Assembly: GCA_949318235.1 (NCBI GenBank)
Contig: OX439137.1
Location: 18,086,687-18,150,686 of the forward strand
Source of the DNA: Ecdyonurus torrentis
Taxonomy: Eukaryota; Arthropoda; Insecta; Ephemeroptera; Heptageniidae
DNA length: 64,000 nucleotides
Direction: 5' to 3'
Below, piece by piece: positions 10,597-22,278 of the stretch. A model generated the notes under the pieces. It was not told the DNA's origin and searched no databases. It was given only the letters and a program-made list of their open reading frames with translations. Position 1 is the stretch's first letter. Each line of letters opens with the position of its first letter. Position numbers and translations under genes: made by a program.

Positions 10597-10914
10597 TTGA
10601 CATTTCTTTTAGGTACATCAAACCATAAGATGATCAGATGGTAAACCATTAATTAGCAACTTTAATTAAAAATTATTAACAAATTATTAATATAAATTTC
10701 AGGCTAAATGTTGATGTTTTACTAACAAACATTGTGCCTGACTGTACTGTTAAACATTTGGGTTAAATTGAGAGCTTGTACGCCTGATTTAGCCCAATAG
10801 AAAGCCTTTAATTATTACTATTATTAGATCTTAAACCATTAGATAGTAAATTTAAACCATCAAATTGATAGAAATTTTTTTATTTTAACAATGAGTACGA
10901 TAATAAAATAATTG

Positions 10915-11690
10915 TGCTTAATTTTATTTCATATTCTAAAAGAAGACATTGCTATGAATTGATACATATGCGTGTTTTTAATTTTTGAGTTCATCAAGTA
11001 TTTTTAATTAATTTTTGAAAATCGTAAAATGACGTCACAGGCAATACAAGCACAAATTTCATTTAAACAATTAATATTATTTATTGTTTCTAGATGTTGT
11101 TTCTAGTACTAGCTCGTTCTATAAACTACGCACACAAATATTGAGCCAGCTTCGAAAATGTTCCTTTGTTAAAAACAGCTGGATATGACGTCGTTACCTG
11201 TTTACTACGTTTATACATATGGTCGATCATTGTTTTTTCTTCTTTTAGAACTTTGAACTTGATAAAAATGGAAGAAACTCACAAAAAAAAGTTACATACG
11301 AAACATACGACTCAATTTTATCGGCTCAAAAAACAAGATCAACCAATGAATGTGTCTTATTTTGTTGGTCAGCCAATCACTGTAAATGAGATTCACTTTA
11401 CTTTACAGAACGAGCTTATATTGTTTTTATTATTTCATAAAGTGTGGTCACTTATTTCCGGTTCAGTTGACAGGACTCATTGTCCTGACTGACTGCGCCT
11501 TTTGTTCAATTTTTAATAATTTATTATGTATATTTCATTTGCTGCTAATTTGTTGTTTGAACTATAAAGACTTTTATTTATATATTTATTTTATTTATTT
11601 ATATTGTTATTGTTTTTTTCATAAATAAATTCACATATATTTATCGATTCAGGACAATGTCCTCTTTTAGAATATGAAATAAAATTCGCC
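10915..11690 (+). mobile_element. Family F MITE split by about 560 bases
   Basis: The left half (10915-11060) has TTCATATTCTAAAAGAAGAC and AAATGACGTCACAGG; the right half (11640-11690) has GATTCAGGACAATGTCC and CTTTTAGAATATGAAATAAA. The intervening sequence is not homologous to the uninterrupted copy at 15363. It contains a 108-codon ORF (11166-11492) that I do not recognise and do not trust. Confidence 0.55.
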
Positions 11691-11764
11691 CCTAATATTA
11701 TTTTTAATATTTTTTGTAGGCTTTCTCATTGTTAAAAAAAACTTTAAATTTTAATAAAGAGTAT

Positions 11765-11766
<2 letters not shown>

Positions 11767-11821
<55 letters not shown>
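11767..11821. repeat. (AG)n microsatellite
   Basis: Pure AG run. Confidence 0.95.
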
Positions 11822-11824
<3 letters not shown>

Positions 11825-12104
11825 ATAACACACCAACACAATTTTCTTACATTTTTTCCTCAAGTTAAAATTTTTATTCCTGTTTGACACGCACGACTTC
11901 TAAGAATCAAAATAAAATTATTTCCGTTATTTTAGTATTTTTTTTTACTTCTTTGGTTCGAACAATAAATAAAAAATGTAATACAAGAACAGATTATGCA
12001 TGCAGAAATTCAGAACGGATTTCCTTGCTATTCAAATTACTGATTGGCTTAACATTTTTTATATTCTTTGTTTTGGTGCATAAATTTAACTTGATAACCT
12101 AGAC

Positions 12105-12352
12105 ATATATAATGACGCTCTGCCGCCATGTTTGTGGTGTGCAATATATTTTTTAGTTTTGAAAAACACAACGATTAAACCCCAATTAAAATTATTTATT
12201 AAATAGTTTTTTTTTTTTTTTTTTTTTTTTTTGCAAGTTGTTAGTTTGATTTTGTACAAATTTTTGTAAAATTATATAAAATAGTTTTGCTCTATAATTC
12301 CTACGTATTTGTCACCGCCAGTATGGTGGTACTTGAATATAATGGACATATA
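12105..12352 (+). repeat. Degenerate family B MITE
   Basis: CGCCATGTTTGTGGTGTGC at the left and CCAGTATGGTGGTACTTGAA at the right match family B ends; the middle has diverged and contains a T-run. Confidence 0.5.
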
Positions 12353-12467
12353 GTGTATATAAGGTAAATTTTATTTATACTTATTTATTTCTACCAACAA
12401 AACTTAAAAATAAGAAAAATTATTATAAAAATCATAAAAAATTTACAAATATATTTCCTGCGTTGCT

Positions 12468-12472
<5 letters not shown>

Positions 12473-12508
<36 letters not shown>
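12473..12508. repeat. (CT)n microsatellite
   Basis: CT run ending in CTATCTATC. Confidence 0.95.
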
Positions 12509-12511
<3 letters not shown>

Positions 12512-12602
12512 ATCTATCTTTAATGTAACTATTATATATATATATATATATAATATAATGCAAATAAATAAAAAATAGAAAAGAACTATTTTGAATAAAA
12601 CC

Positions 12603-12796
12603 TCACGTACAAAAATAACTACGTAATAATTATATGCTAGCTCATTTTTAGCAAAATTGGTTCAATACTGCATAATTTATGCTATACTGCATAATTACTA
12701 TGTTGCATAGCATAAATATTATGTGGTTCTAATTTAGCAACATTTATGCTATAATGACATAAATACAGCATAAATTATGTAATTTATTATTTCCAT
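12603..12796 (+). mobile_element. Family C MITE
   Basis: From CACGTACAAAAATAACTACG to ATTTATTATTTCCATG, with the usual TTATGCTATACTGCATAAT centre. Confidence 0.7.
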
Positions 12797-12882
12797 GCGC
12801 ATATAATCTAAAAGCACTTTCTGAAGTTTAGTTCTGAAGATTTGGCCTTTGGGGAATAGCTAAATACCTTAATGAGGTTTAG

Positions 12883-12886
<4 letters not shown>

Positions 12887-12962
<76 letters not shown>
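12887..12962. repeat. (TA)n microsatellite
   Basis: Pure TA run of about 75 bases. Confidence 0.95.
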
Positions 12963-12966
<4 letters not shown>

Positions 12967-13270
12967 TATGAACGAAAAGACATTTTTTTATTACCTCTCG
13001 TCCGAATTTCAAAAAAAAAAAAATATATATATAAACACTTTCATAGTAATGTAAATAATAACAATAAAAAACACGTTACTCCGCCGAAAAGACATTAAAA
13101 TGAACATATATTTTAATCACGAGAGTTAACATAATTATTATCGTGTTCAAGGTCAACGTGAATATTTTAGATTGTGAAATATTTGACAGAGTATATTAAC
13201 AATATTATTGACTATAAATATTAAATATGGGTCATGTTTGGGGGATATGCACAACACTAATTTATACTGT

Positions 13271-13652
13271 TTAAAGCCCTAGTCAACTTACTTTTTTATC
13301 ATTTAGAATACTAGATTGATAATTACCATACCTTATTATCCATGAATTAGACACCAACACTTTGATTTTGTATTTATTTTCATTTTGACTGTTAAATCAC
13401 GTATCTGACATCACAATGTACCACCGCCAATCACAGTCACCGCTCTAGTCACGTGATAAATTTAAGCCCCTCTCTCAAGTTCTTTACCCCTATCACGGGA
13501 CTCATTGGTACATTGTGACGTCAGATACGTGAAATAACCGCTAAAATGAAAATAAACGAAAATAAATACAAAATCAAGGTGTTGGTGTCTAATTCATGAA
13601 TAATAAGGTATGGTAATTGTTAATCTAGTATTAAAAAAGTTATGTAAACTGT
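13271..13652. mobile_element. Family E foldback MITE, copy 1
   Basis: TTAA followed by AGCCCTAGTCAACTTAC. Long inverted arms (ACTAGATTGATAATTACCAT against ATGGTAATTGTTAATCTAGT) flank a GC-richer core with CACGTGATAAATTTAAG and TGTGACGTCAGATACGTG. The right terminus is partly deleted compared with 52387-52770. Confidence 0.8.
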
Positions 13653-13723
13653 TTTATTGTTCTCACTTTTTATTACTTATGTTGACTGTGGCGGCTATGT
13701 GCATTGTTAATTTTATATTGCAC

Positions 13724-13803
13724 GCACGGGTAAAAATAAATATGTAATAATTTTGCTAGCTCAAATTTAGCACAATTTGTTAAATGCAGCATAATTTATG
13801 CTG
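13724..13803 (+). repeat. Family C 5' fragment
   Basis: CACGGGTAAAAATAAATATG through TTATGCTG, cut off by a family A element. Confidence 0.6.
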
Positions 13804-14039
13804 TAAGGTGGTTTCATTCATGTTAAAGTCGACGCCATAAGTGAGCGCTAAATTACTGGACCAGAATAGAAAAATAACACATTTTGCCAGTTTAAAAATA
13901 ATTACTAATTTTTTTGAGAGCATTGATGTTGTTAACAAGTTGAATTAGCTTTTATAGTATGCAAGAAAAATAATAATGACAAAAAAATAGCTAATTTTCC
14001 AAAGAAAATAACAAAAAACTACGTTTGTCCTATGCTGGG
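13804..14039 (+). mobile_element. Family A MITE running into an assembly gap
   Basis: TAAGGTGGTTTCATTC variant; reads as far as TCCTATGCTG, after which the sequence is unknown. Confidence 0.7.
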
Positions 14040-14239
14040 NNNNNNNNNNNNNNNNNNNNNNNNNNNNNNNNNNNNNNNNNNNNNNNNNNNNNNNNNNNNN
14101 NNNNNNNNNNNNNNNNNNNNNNNNNNNNNNNNNNNNNNNNNNNNNNNNNNNNNNNNNNNNNNNNNNNNNNNNNNNNNNNNNNNNNNNNNNNNNNNNNNNN
14201 NNNNNNNNNNNNNNNNNNNNNNNNNNNNNNNNNNNNNNN
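14040..14239. other. Assembly gap of 200 N
   Basis: Exactly 200 undefined bases, a typical placeholder for a gap of unknown size. It lies between a family A copy and a GAAA microsatellite, so repeats probably caused the break. Confidence 0.99.
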
Positions 14240-14248
14240 AAGAAATGA

Positions 14249-14323
<75 letters not shown>
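14240..14323. repeat. (GAAA)n microsatellite
   Basis: About 20 tandem GAAA units directly after the gap. Confidence 0.95.
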
Positions 14324-14324
<1 letters not shown>

Positions 14325-14325
<1 letters not shown>

Positions 14326-14450
14326 CCCAAGTCCCAATTAACTATGTAAATTAGAGGATCTCGACGTTTTAATAAGTTTCTATTCAATGGTGTTTTAATA
14401 TTTACTAAATTAATACTAAATTAATTACTATTTTCTATTATTAAAAATAT
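14325..14450 (+). repeat. Fragment related to the family J (hAT-type) element
   Basis: AGTCCCAATTAACTATGTAA and the following bases match 50212-50320 inside the hAT-type element, with scattered changes. Only this segment is present. Confidence 0.55.
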
Positions 14451-14730
14451 CACGCAAATACAAACAAATAAATATTATGATGGCAAATGATATTTGCAAC
14501 CTTACAAATGCGGTAATATGATAGCGAGGGTGGGGGGTGGGGCTAATATTTAAACAATAAAAATGTTTCTGATTATGATAGTTTTATATGGGTTCTATAT
14601 AACCTAATAAAAATATAATCTTATGCTATCATGCACGCAAATATTGTATGTGCCAAAATCCTATTACCACATTTGATACACATAGAAAACTATATTGTTG
14701 TTGGACTGACATTCAACACGGCAAGTATGA

Positions 14731-14855
14731 ATGACGTAATTTATGCTGCATTTATGTCATTATAGCATAAATGATGCTAAATTAGAACAACATTAATAAT
14801 TATGCTGTACTACATAATATTAATGGTATGTAACATAATAATTATATGATATACA

Positions 14856-14858
<3 letters not shown>
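14731..14858 (-). repeat. Family C MITE interrupted by an A element
   Basis: ACGTAATTTATGCTGCATTT onward is typical family C; it ends in a TA run where a family A copy is inserted, and TAGCATAAATTAAATG resumes after 15187. Confidence 0.6.
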
Positions 14859-14884
<26 letters not shown>

Positions 14885-14890
<6 letters not shown>

Positions 14891-15187
14891 GTATGCATTC
14901 ATGTTAAAGTCGACGCTATGTTGGATCACTCAATAACATGGGTGGCATAGGAAAATAAATCATTTTGCCAGTTTTAAAACACACTGCAATATTTATGAGA
15001 GCATTGATGCTTTAAATATGTTGAATTAGTATCTCAAGTATGTGAGAAAAATAACAATAACAAAAAAATAGCCGATTTCCTAAAGAAAATTGCCTAAAAG
15101 TACGTTTGTTCTATGCTCAGTAATGTTATTCACTACTCCAGTATGGCCTCCAAGCGCAATAAATATGACGTCATCCGCATACACCAT
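14885..15187 (+). mobile_element. Family A MITE
   Basis: Complete copy, TAGGGTGTATGCATTC to GCATACACCATA, inserted at a TA run within a family C copy. Confidence 0.85.
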
Positions 15188-15362
15188 ATAGCATAAATTA
15201 AATGAAATATCACATCTCACTTTTGTGGGTGGAAAAGAAAAAGAAAAAGAGAAAGAAATGTTGCCCTTTATACTTTCTTTGTTTTTTAAACTTTATTTTG
15301 AAGCTTTCGATGCATATGTATTCTGCAGTGCTGTATTAAAATGAAAAGACAGAAAAAAAAGT

Positions 15363-15655
15363 TTATAATTTTATTTCATATTCTAAAAGAGGATATTGTC
15401 TTGAATCGGTACATGTGTTACTTTACAATTTCTGAGTTCATAAAGTATTTTTAATTCATTTTTGAAAGTCATGAAATGACGTCACAGGCTGCAAGTTTTT
15501 CCCATGCTCACATGCATAAGATAAAACCTGTGACGTCATTTCACAACTTCCAAAAATTAATTAAAAATACTTAATGATCTAAAAAATTAAAAATGACATA
15601 TGTATTGATTCAGGACAATGTAATCTTTTAGAATATGAATTAAAATGACACTTTA
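15363..15655. mobile_element. Family F foldback MITE
   Basis: Inverted ends CATATTCTAAAAGAGGA and CTTTTAGAATATGAA, inner arms with AAATGACGTCACAGG and CCTGTGACGTCATTTC, and a short GC-richer loop. Confidence 0.8.
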
Positions 15656-16047
15656 ATTTTTTTTTTGTAGCCTTCCTTATTATCCCCAGTGAAGGGTTGA
15701 AGATAGCATATAGTTATATATACACAGCATACGAGCTAAGCGCCAATGTCAGATATGGGTTACAAGGTCACATAGGTGCGTGCCGCGTGCTGTGTTGTGA
15801 TTGCCTTATTTGGACATAATATTTTTATACCACTCGAGGTTTGCTTGATCAAGATCTGACCTGACGTTCTTTATATTGACTTTATTTGACTTAGAATTAG
15901 CCTCGCACTGCAGTTTTATTGCTCATTTTATTTATTTACTTATTTCCCTTTTTTTATTGATCATATATAATACAAATTTGTATATATTGAGGGTTACAAA
16001 ATTATAGTTATACGTAAGCAAAACTTCTCGTGTTTATTGTCAAACTG

Positions 16048-16050
<3 letters not shown>

Positions 16051-16112
<62 letters not shown>
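16051..16112. repeat. (TA)n microsatellite
   Basis: Pure TA run. Confidence 0.95.
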
Positions 16113-16117
<5 letters not shown>

Positions 16118-16154
16118 ATCATTGTTTAAAATTTGTTGTAAAAATATTGATAAA

Positions 16155-16530
16155 TTGATGATGGCCGAGTGGTGAAGGCAACTGTGTAGTGTGTACCCCT
16201 CACCGAGTATAAGTTCGAGCCACTGCTGGGTGCGTACGTGAAGTGTGAGAGCACAACACGTTGCATGATGTATGTTTACATGCATTCCATGACGACGTAC
16301 AGCATTCGTGGAGGTGCATGATTGATGTGATAGCACCGACCAGCCTGCCTATACATTCCCAAGGTTTCACTAGGCTGTCATGGCGAATGCCGGGCTGTGT
16401 GCTTAGGTCGTGGCTGGCTCGTGTGTGCTTTTTCATTGATTGGAAAGTCCTTAGCTGTCAATAAGACAATGTCTTGACTGGGACTGGGATAGGTGTAGCA
16501 CGATAACACAATATGGCAAGCAAGAAAAAA
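16155..16530 (+). repeat. tRNA(Leu/Ser)-like SINE candidate
   Basis: The A-box TGGCCGAGTGG (16162-16172) is the Leu/Ser-type consensus, and AAGTTCGAGCC (16211-16221) is a B-box with one mismatch. No closed acceptor stem is evident, so this is not an intact tRNA gene. The following 300 bases are distinctly GC-richer than the surroundings and end before a purine tail, as expected for a tRNA-headed SINE body. A related head fragment lies reversed near 61.15 kb. Confidence 0.5.
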
Positions 16531-16598
16531 GAAGAAAAAAGTATTATATTGGAATATATATTGTATTCATTAACAATAAATAAGATGTATAACATGAA

Positions 16599-16599
<1 letters not shown>

Positions 16600-16640
<41 letters not shown>
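16600..16640. repeat. (CT)n microsatellite
   Basis: Pure CT run. Confidence 0.95.
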
Positions 16641-16645
<5 letters not shown>

Positions 16646-16939
16646 AATAAAATATTTATTTTCAAGCAATTTTGCTTGTCCCACCAAGAAAGCTTTAGAA
16701 ATAAAAAACACGAGATGTAAAATATTTCGTGCTATATTTTCTACATTAATATTAAAATATTCCACAATTTTATATTATATTTTTGCTGGTTATTCAAGCG
16801 AGAGAGATTTAAAGAAAATGATAATAAATTTTAAAGGTGTCATTTTGAGAACATAATATAAATCTAAACTACTAATTTTTTATAATTCTACAGCTGTCTT
16901 ACTATAAGAATGATACCGCAGAAGTTACTTTAAACATGA

Positions 16940-17110
16940 AGAACACTCTGGCCAAAATGAGGTGGTTCCTGCCAAAAGCTGTATCCGCGGTGCTAAACCA
17001 ATCAGAGAGCGTGTTATAAACCTACTAGCCAATCACAGTTGACTTTACATTGTTAATTACACTGTATCCGCTTGAACTAGTATTGGGAGAAGTGTATATT
17101 ATGTAAGTTA
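16940..17110 (-). repeat. Repeat with GATTGG motifs, related to 45.0-45.2 kb
   Basis: GCGGTGCTAAACCAATCAGA and AATCACAGTTGACTTTACAT recur in reverse at 45030-45240, where the unit is internally duplicated. Confidence 0.6.
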
Positions 17111-17499
17111 TATTTTCAACTTAGGTGACTGGTCTGTTATGTACATATGGACAAGTCGGGTGGTCCAATATAAAATTGACATGCAGTAAAGATGAAATGT
17201 TACTTAAAAATTTAGTTATGGCAAACATGGGAAAACACGATCAAATATTGAAGTTATTGCACTGCAAAGATAATATGGAAACGTATGAAAATTCAAATTT
17301 TATCGTTAACTTTTTAGTCAAATTTGAAACTTTCTAAAATAAAAATATTCATAAAACATTTTTCGGTACATTTTTTTTTTTATTCCTTTTTTATTATTAT
17401 TATTTTTTTTTAAATATATTGATTTGTTAGATATAAATAACGTAGACATAAATATTGTAAAAATATAGTTACTCTTTTGAGTATTTTCACTTCAAGTGT

Positions 17500-17690
17500 T
17501 CAAGCACTGCCTTAAAGCACCTATACAAACACAAATAGTAAAAACCAATAACTTGGTTGAAAAAAGTTTAAACAGTAACTTGTTAGTATAAACCTAATTT
17601 TTCTCTTTACAACTTGAAAAACTTTGTATAAATAACTAACAAATATTATTATATAAAAAAATCTAAATAATAACTATCTAGTTATGTTTT
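17500..17690 (+). repeat. Family M repeat, copy 1
   Basis: AAAGTTTAAACAGTAACTTG and GTTAGTATAAAC with nearby AACTTTGTATA recur at 31840-32040 and 38105-38330. Non-coding. Confidence 0.55.
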
Positions 17691-17696
17691 TACATG

Positions 17697-17918
17697 CACG
17701 GAAATAATAAATTACGAAATTTATGCTGTATTTATGTCATTATAGCATCATAAATTATGCTAAATTAGAAAAACATAAATAATTATGCTGTACAACATAA
17801 TATTTATGCTATATTACGAAGTTATTATGCAATATAGCTTAAATTATGCTGTATATTGAACAAATTGTGCTGAAAATGAGCTACCATAATTATTACGTAT
17901 TTATTTTTCTCAACGTGT
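17697..17918 (-). mobile_element. Family C MITE
   Basis: CACGGAAATAATAAATTACG to ATTTATTTTTCTCAACGTG, complete. Confidence 0.75.
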
Positions 17919-18707
17919 ACGGGCTGTATATTATGTAGTAATTTACGATACTTCCGTCATCACTCTTATGTGAGAACGACTGTAGAATTGATAAGATCAA
18001 TAAAATTTAAATTATAGTTGAAAAAATTACTTGAATTGATAACCTATTTCGATTATAAATCAATAAAAATATATTTGACCTCAAAAGTTATTAATTTGAA
18101 TTTATTTTTTGCTTAAGTAAAAATATATAATAAATAATTTGTATATAAAAAATGATTGAAACAAATAAGAATTTCTAGAATTTTCTAGTTGTTATAATGT
18201 AAATTAACCATATCAACCATTGCATGCAAAAAGCTCTAGAAAAAGAAAAGCTTTCTAATAGAAATAACTCTTAAGTTATTTAAAAAGTGCTTAATTTCAT
18301 TTCAGCTTTTTATTCATTTTTTTATTTTTTTGCACTGTTGGGTTGGCGGTTAGGAAAAAGTAAGGAATTATTTGAAAAAATAATTTTTTAAACCATTTTT
18401 AGGCTGAAAATTAAATTACTTATCAGAATGATTCAATGATAGCAATATGCGCCTTATGATTGAAAAATGTTAAACTTTTATATTTTTAGGGAAATTGTTT
18501 GACTATCATTTCTAATTATTTGAATTTTTTTTAATCAATATATAACCTGGACTGATGCATATTTTTATGTATTGTGTGTGTAGGATGAACTAAATGAATA
18601 AGAATTTTGAATTTTGGAGATAATATTGCTGTCAAATGTATGGGAAAAGTAGAGAATCATAATTTTTAAGATTTTAGCATTTTACTGCAATATGGCTCTT
18701 ATAAGTA

Positions 18708-18870
18708 TATCACGCGGAAAAAAGCTAAGGGTCCCCTAATTTAACATTACGCTTAAGGAAAACCCCCGTTTTTTTGTTTTGTTTGATTCGATTGCTGAGA
18801 ATACTACTCCAATGATTCCGGAGAAGTTAAAATGAGAAATACTAGACATCATTTTATATGTTTTATGGGC
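18708..18870 (+). repeat. Family G MITE, partial
   Basis: CGCGGAAAAAAGCTAAGGGTC and CCAATGATTCCGGAGAAG match family G. Confidence 0.55.
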
Positions 18871-19005
18871 TATTTACAATGATGCGTAAATTCATACGTA
18901 ACTCTTAGGTGAAGATACGATATAATAATCAATGTTATTTGGATTGTTACGTGAAAGTTAAGTGAATTTACGCGTCATTGTCAACAATGCATTACGTGAA
19001 GATAC

Positions 19006-19260
19006 ATCAATGGAGCTTATCGGTTTAGCGCGCGGGGAAAACTAATGGTCCCCTAATTTAACATTACGTTTTTAGAAACACTTTTTATTTTTTATTATTA
19101 TTTATTATTATTATTATTTTTTTGCGATTTTTGATAAAACTACTCCACCGATTCCGGAGAAATTTAAACAGGAAATACTAGACATACTATTACGTGTTTT
19201 AAGCCAAAGAAATTTTTTAAGCATCAATTCTTAAACCGATACCCTCTATCAATGTTATTT
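19006..19260 (+). mobile_element. Family G MITE
   Basis: Left GGAGCTTATCGGTTTAGCGC and right AAACCGATACCCTC are inverted ends; the interior has ACTCCACCGATTCCGGAG. Confidence 0.65.
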
Positions 19261-19996
19261 GGATTTTTACGTGAAGTTTACGTGCATGTTTATTAACGCG
19301 TCTTTGTGAACAGACCATTAGAAATTGTTTTGAGAATTTTTAAACCGACAACTTATTTAAATATCATCTCCTAAACCCCTAAAAATATTAAAGTTAAACA
19401 ATTTCCCTTCCCATTTGTTGGTATTATTGCTCAAAGTTATTTAATTTTCAGCCAGGAAATGTTGCTACTAATCCATGACAAAATGTCTTATTTTTAAATA
19501 ATTCTTCATTTCGTTCGTACGTATATATACTTTCACAATGCTCACATAATAATGAAAGAAAGAAAGAAAAGGGCATTTTCTCACCAAAGTTGAAAAATGT
19601 TTAAATTAGGCTTAAATTGATAGCTAACAATATTTTTAATAAAATTCGAAGTACGTCATTAAAATAACATTTATTACAGGAACACAAAATGCAAATTTAA
19701 ATCGAGGGAAAAGCAGTTACGAAATATTGTCACGAACGTTTTATATACAATGAATATAAATCGCAAAAACTTTGTCATGTTAATTTATTTAATATCCAAC
19801 GGAAACTTAAGTTTATTTACATCAAATTATGTTGTACGTTTTTATGTTAATTTTATAATTATAATTAATTGTAATCATTTACATAATTATACCTTGCTTA
19901 TGTTTAGAGACAGGAAAAATTGTCTTTTAAACGATATTAATCCTGATTTTTTTTTCTTTTCTAAAACAATTCAATAGTAATCAGTCCTTTATTTTA

Positions 19997-20212
19997 ACTT
20001 TTCTAGTCCGCGGGATAAACAATCCCCGTGAGGTAACGATATGTAGTACACGCCCCTCTACAGTGACAGTAACCAGTAACAAAATATGTACCCCTTGCCC
20101 CTTGCTCTACCTGAGAAGGTGTTTGGTTTTATTACTTACACAGTAAAGAAAAGCTACTACGTTACCCTCGCGAGGCTTGCTTATCCCACGGGCTAGAAAA
20201 GTCAAATTATTT
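19997..20212. mobile_element. Foldback MITE with CTAGTCCGCGGGATAA ends
   Basis: Left AACTTTTCTAGTCCGCGGGA and right CCCACGGGCTAGAAAAGT pair, as do CGTGAGGTAACG and CGTTACCCTCGCG inside. It is notably GC-rich for the region. Single copy in the window. Confidence 0.75.
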
Positions 20213-20284
20213 CTGATTTCTGTTGAATTGAGAATAAAAATTACTTATTTAAAGGGTTAAGTATCAGTTTAAAATATTGTCAAA

Positions 20285-20345
20285 ATTTTGGGTTTTACTA
20301 AAAATGTCCACGAATCACAAGATGTCACGACTATGTATGAAATTC
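20285..20345 (+). repeat. Short segment shared with hAT-type element 48634-49486
   Basis: TACTAAAAATGTCCACGAAT and the next bases match 48685-48745. Confidence 0.5.
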
Positions 20346-20744
20346 TAAAACATTTCTACTAAAATGATATAAATGGAGCATAATTATGTAATTTTAAAAC
20401 AGTTTGAGGAAGGGAAATAACGAGAGACAATAAAAAATTATAATTTTTAAGCAAAAATATTTATTTAAACAATTTTTACTTTGAAAAGAAAACAACAATA
20501 ACCAAACAGTTCGAAAGTTTTATTGAATAAAAATATAAAAATAAATATTTCTATAAAATTACTAAAAAGTGATAACACAAAATATAAGTTACAAGGCATT
20601 TCGTTTAAATCAAATATTTTTTAAATATATAAATATTATTATTATTTTTAAAAATGAATATATATTTTTTAAGTTAAACCGTTAAGAAATTAATGATAAT
20701 TCAATTGAAAACTAGATTTCAGCAATTAGCCCCTAATGGTAAAA

Positions 20745-21020
20745 TTAAGTACGTAATTATGATGCTAGCTCAACATAATGTATGCTATATTGTATAATGA
20801 TAAATATTGCATACCATAATAGTTAACATGTTTAGCATAATTACTTATGTCATTACAAAATAACAACATTTGTGCTCTACAATATAGCAAGTGTTCAATG
20901 TAGCAACATAATGTATGCTATATTGTACAGTGATTATACTACATAACATAATAGTTAACATGTTCAGCATAATTACTTATGTCATTACAAAATAACAACA
21001 TTTGTGCTCTACAATATAGC
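20745..21020 (+). mobile_element. Family C subfamily with a tandemly doubled interior
   Basis: A unit of about 135 bases containing AACATAATGTATGCTATATT and AACAACATTTGTGCTCTAC occurs twice in tandem. The same doubled arrangement is present in reverse at 33961-34315. Confidence 0.7.
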
Positions 21021-21180
21021 AAGGGTTCAATGAATCAATATATTTTTTTACTGTGGAGCCCTAGAAAAAAAAAAAAAAAAAAAAAAAAGCCGAACACTTT
21101 CATTATCCTTAAAACTTTTTTTTTTTTTTTTTTTTTTACATTTAGTATTTATTTTGTATGTTCGCTGAGTAACAAGCCTA

Positions 21181-21800
21181 TAGGGTGTATGCGCATGACG
21201 TCATATTTAATGCACTTTGACACCATATGGATCAATGAACAACATTGCTCAGCATAGGATAAACTTGTTTTTTTAACAACTTTGTTTGAGGAATCAGGGA
21301 ATCAGTTAATTTTTTGGTCATTATTATTTTTCTAGCATACTTGAAGTACTAATTCAACCTATTTACAGCATCAATGCTCTCAAAAATATTGCTTAATATT
21401 TTTAAACTTGCAAAATGAGTTATTTTCCTATACCAGCCCATGTTATAGGGTGGTTTCATTCATGTTAAAGTCGACGTCATAAGTGAGTACTAAAAAACAT
21501 TGGCCGGTATAGGAAAATGGCACATTTTGCCAGTTTAAAAATACTTCGCAATATTTTTGAGAGCATTGATGTTGTTAACAGGTTGAATAGTACCTCAAGT
21601 ATGCTAAAAAAATAATAATGACCAAAAAGCAGCTAATTTTTTTAAAGAAAATAGACAAAAACTACGTTTGTCTTATGCTGAGCAATGTTATTCATTGCTC
21701 AAGAAGAGCATCGAAAAGCACTCAGAATGACGTTATGCGTACACACCCTATAGAGTGATCCCACAATGCGTTGACTTTAACATGAATGCATACACCCTAT
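21181..21800 (-). mobile_element. Family A MITE carrying a second family A MITE
   Basis: Outer reverse copy runs from TAGGGTGTATGCGCATGACG (21181) to GCATACACCCTAT (21800). It is interrupted at 21446-21750 and resumes with GAGTGATCCCACAATGCG. Confidence 0.85.
21446..21750 (+). mobile_element. Nested family A MITE insert
   Basis: Complete TAGGGTGGTTTC...ACACACCCTA variant inside an older reverse copy, with TA on each side as the apparent target duplication. Confidence 0.85.
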
Positions 21801-21885
21801 ATAAAAATAGCATACAATTTTTTTCTTGTAGTTTAGGACGGTAATTTGATGGCAAATCTATCTCGTATGTGTTTATATCTGTATG

Positions 21886-21888
<3 letters not shown>

Positions 21889-21928
<40 letters not shown>
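21889..21928. repeat. (TA)n microsatellite
   Basis: Pure TA run. Confidence 0.95.
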
Positions 21929-21932
<4 letters not shown>

Positions 21933-22278
21933 TTACATATTTGTATATTGAATTTTAATGGTGTTAAATCACGACACAATTTTTCAAAAACTAGGTCAAG
22001 GCAATTTTTTGGTTTTGATAAAATTTTTGCTATCGTATTTTTGTGATACTTGAATTTGAATTAATTTAAAACAAAACAATTTCCTACAACTTGATATGAT
22101 GTTCAATGCAATAAAATTGTAATATATTATGTACATTTAAGTTTTTGTATGCTTAAAAAGATTGATTTTTATTTTACAAATTTTAAGATGGAAGTAAAAA
22201 TAATAATAATAATAATAAAATAAAAATGAAAATTGTAGTATATTTTAGCCAATAGCTTAGCAATAGCTTTTGGCTCTC

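Noticed and set aside
11166..11492. 108-codon plus-strand ORF
   Set aside because: AT-rich, no recognisable domain, no splice or promoter context, lies between halves of a split MITE.
14528..14545. G-quadruplex in the GGGTGGGGGGTGGGG stretch
   Set aside because: The runs do not give four separate G3 tracts with loops; at best a weak two-tier structure.
16155..16240. Intact tRNA-Leu or tRNA-Ser gene
   Set aside because: No closed acceptor stem and the B-box has a mismatch; better read as a SINE head.
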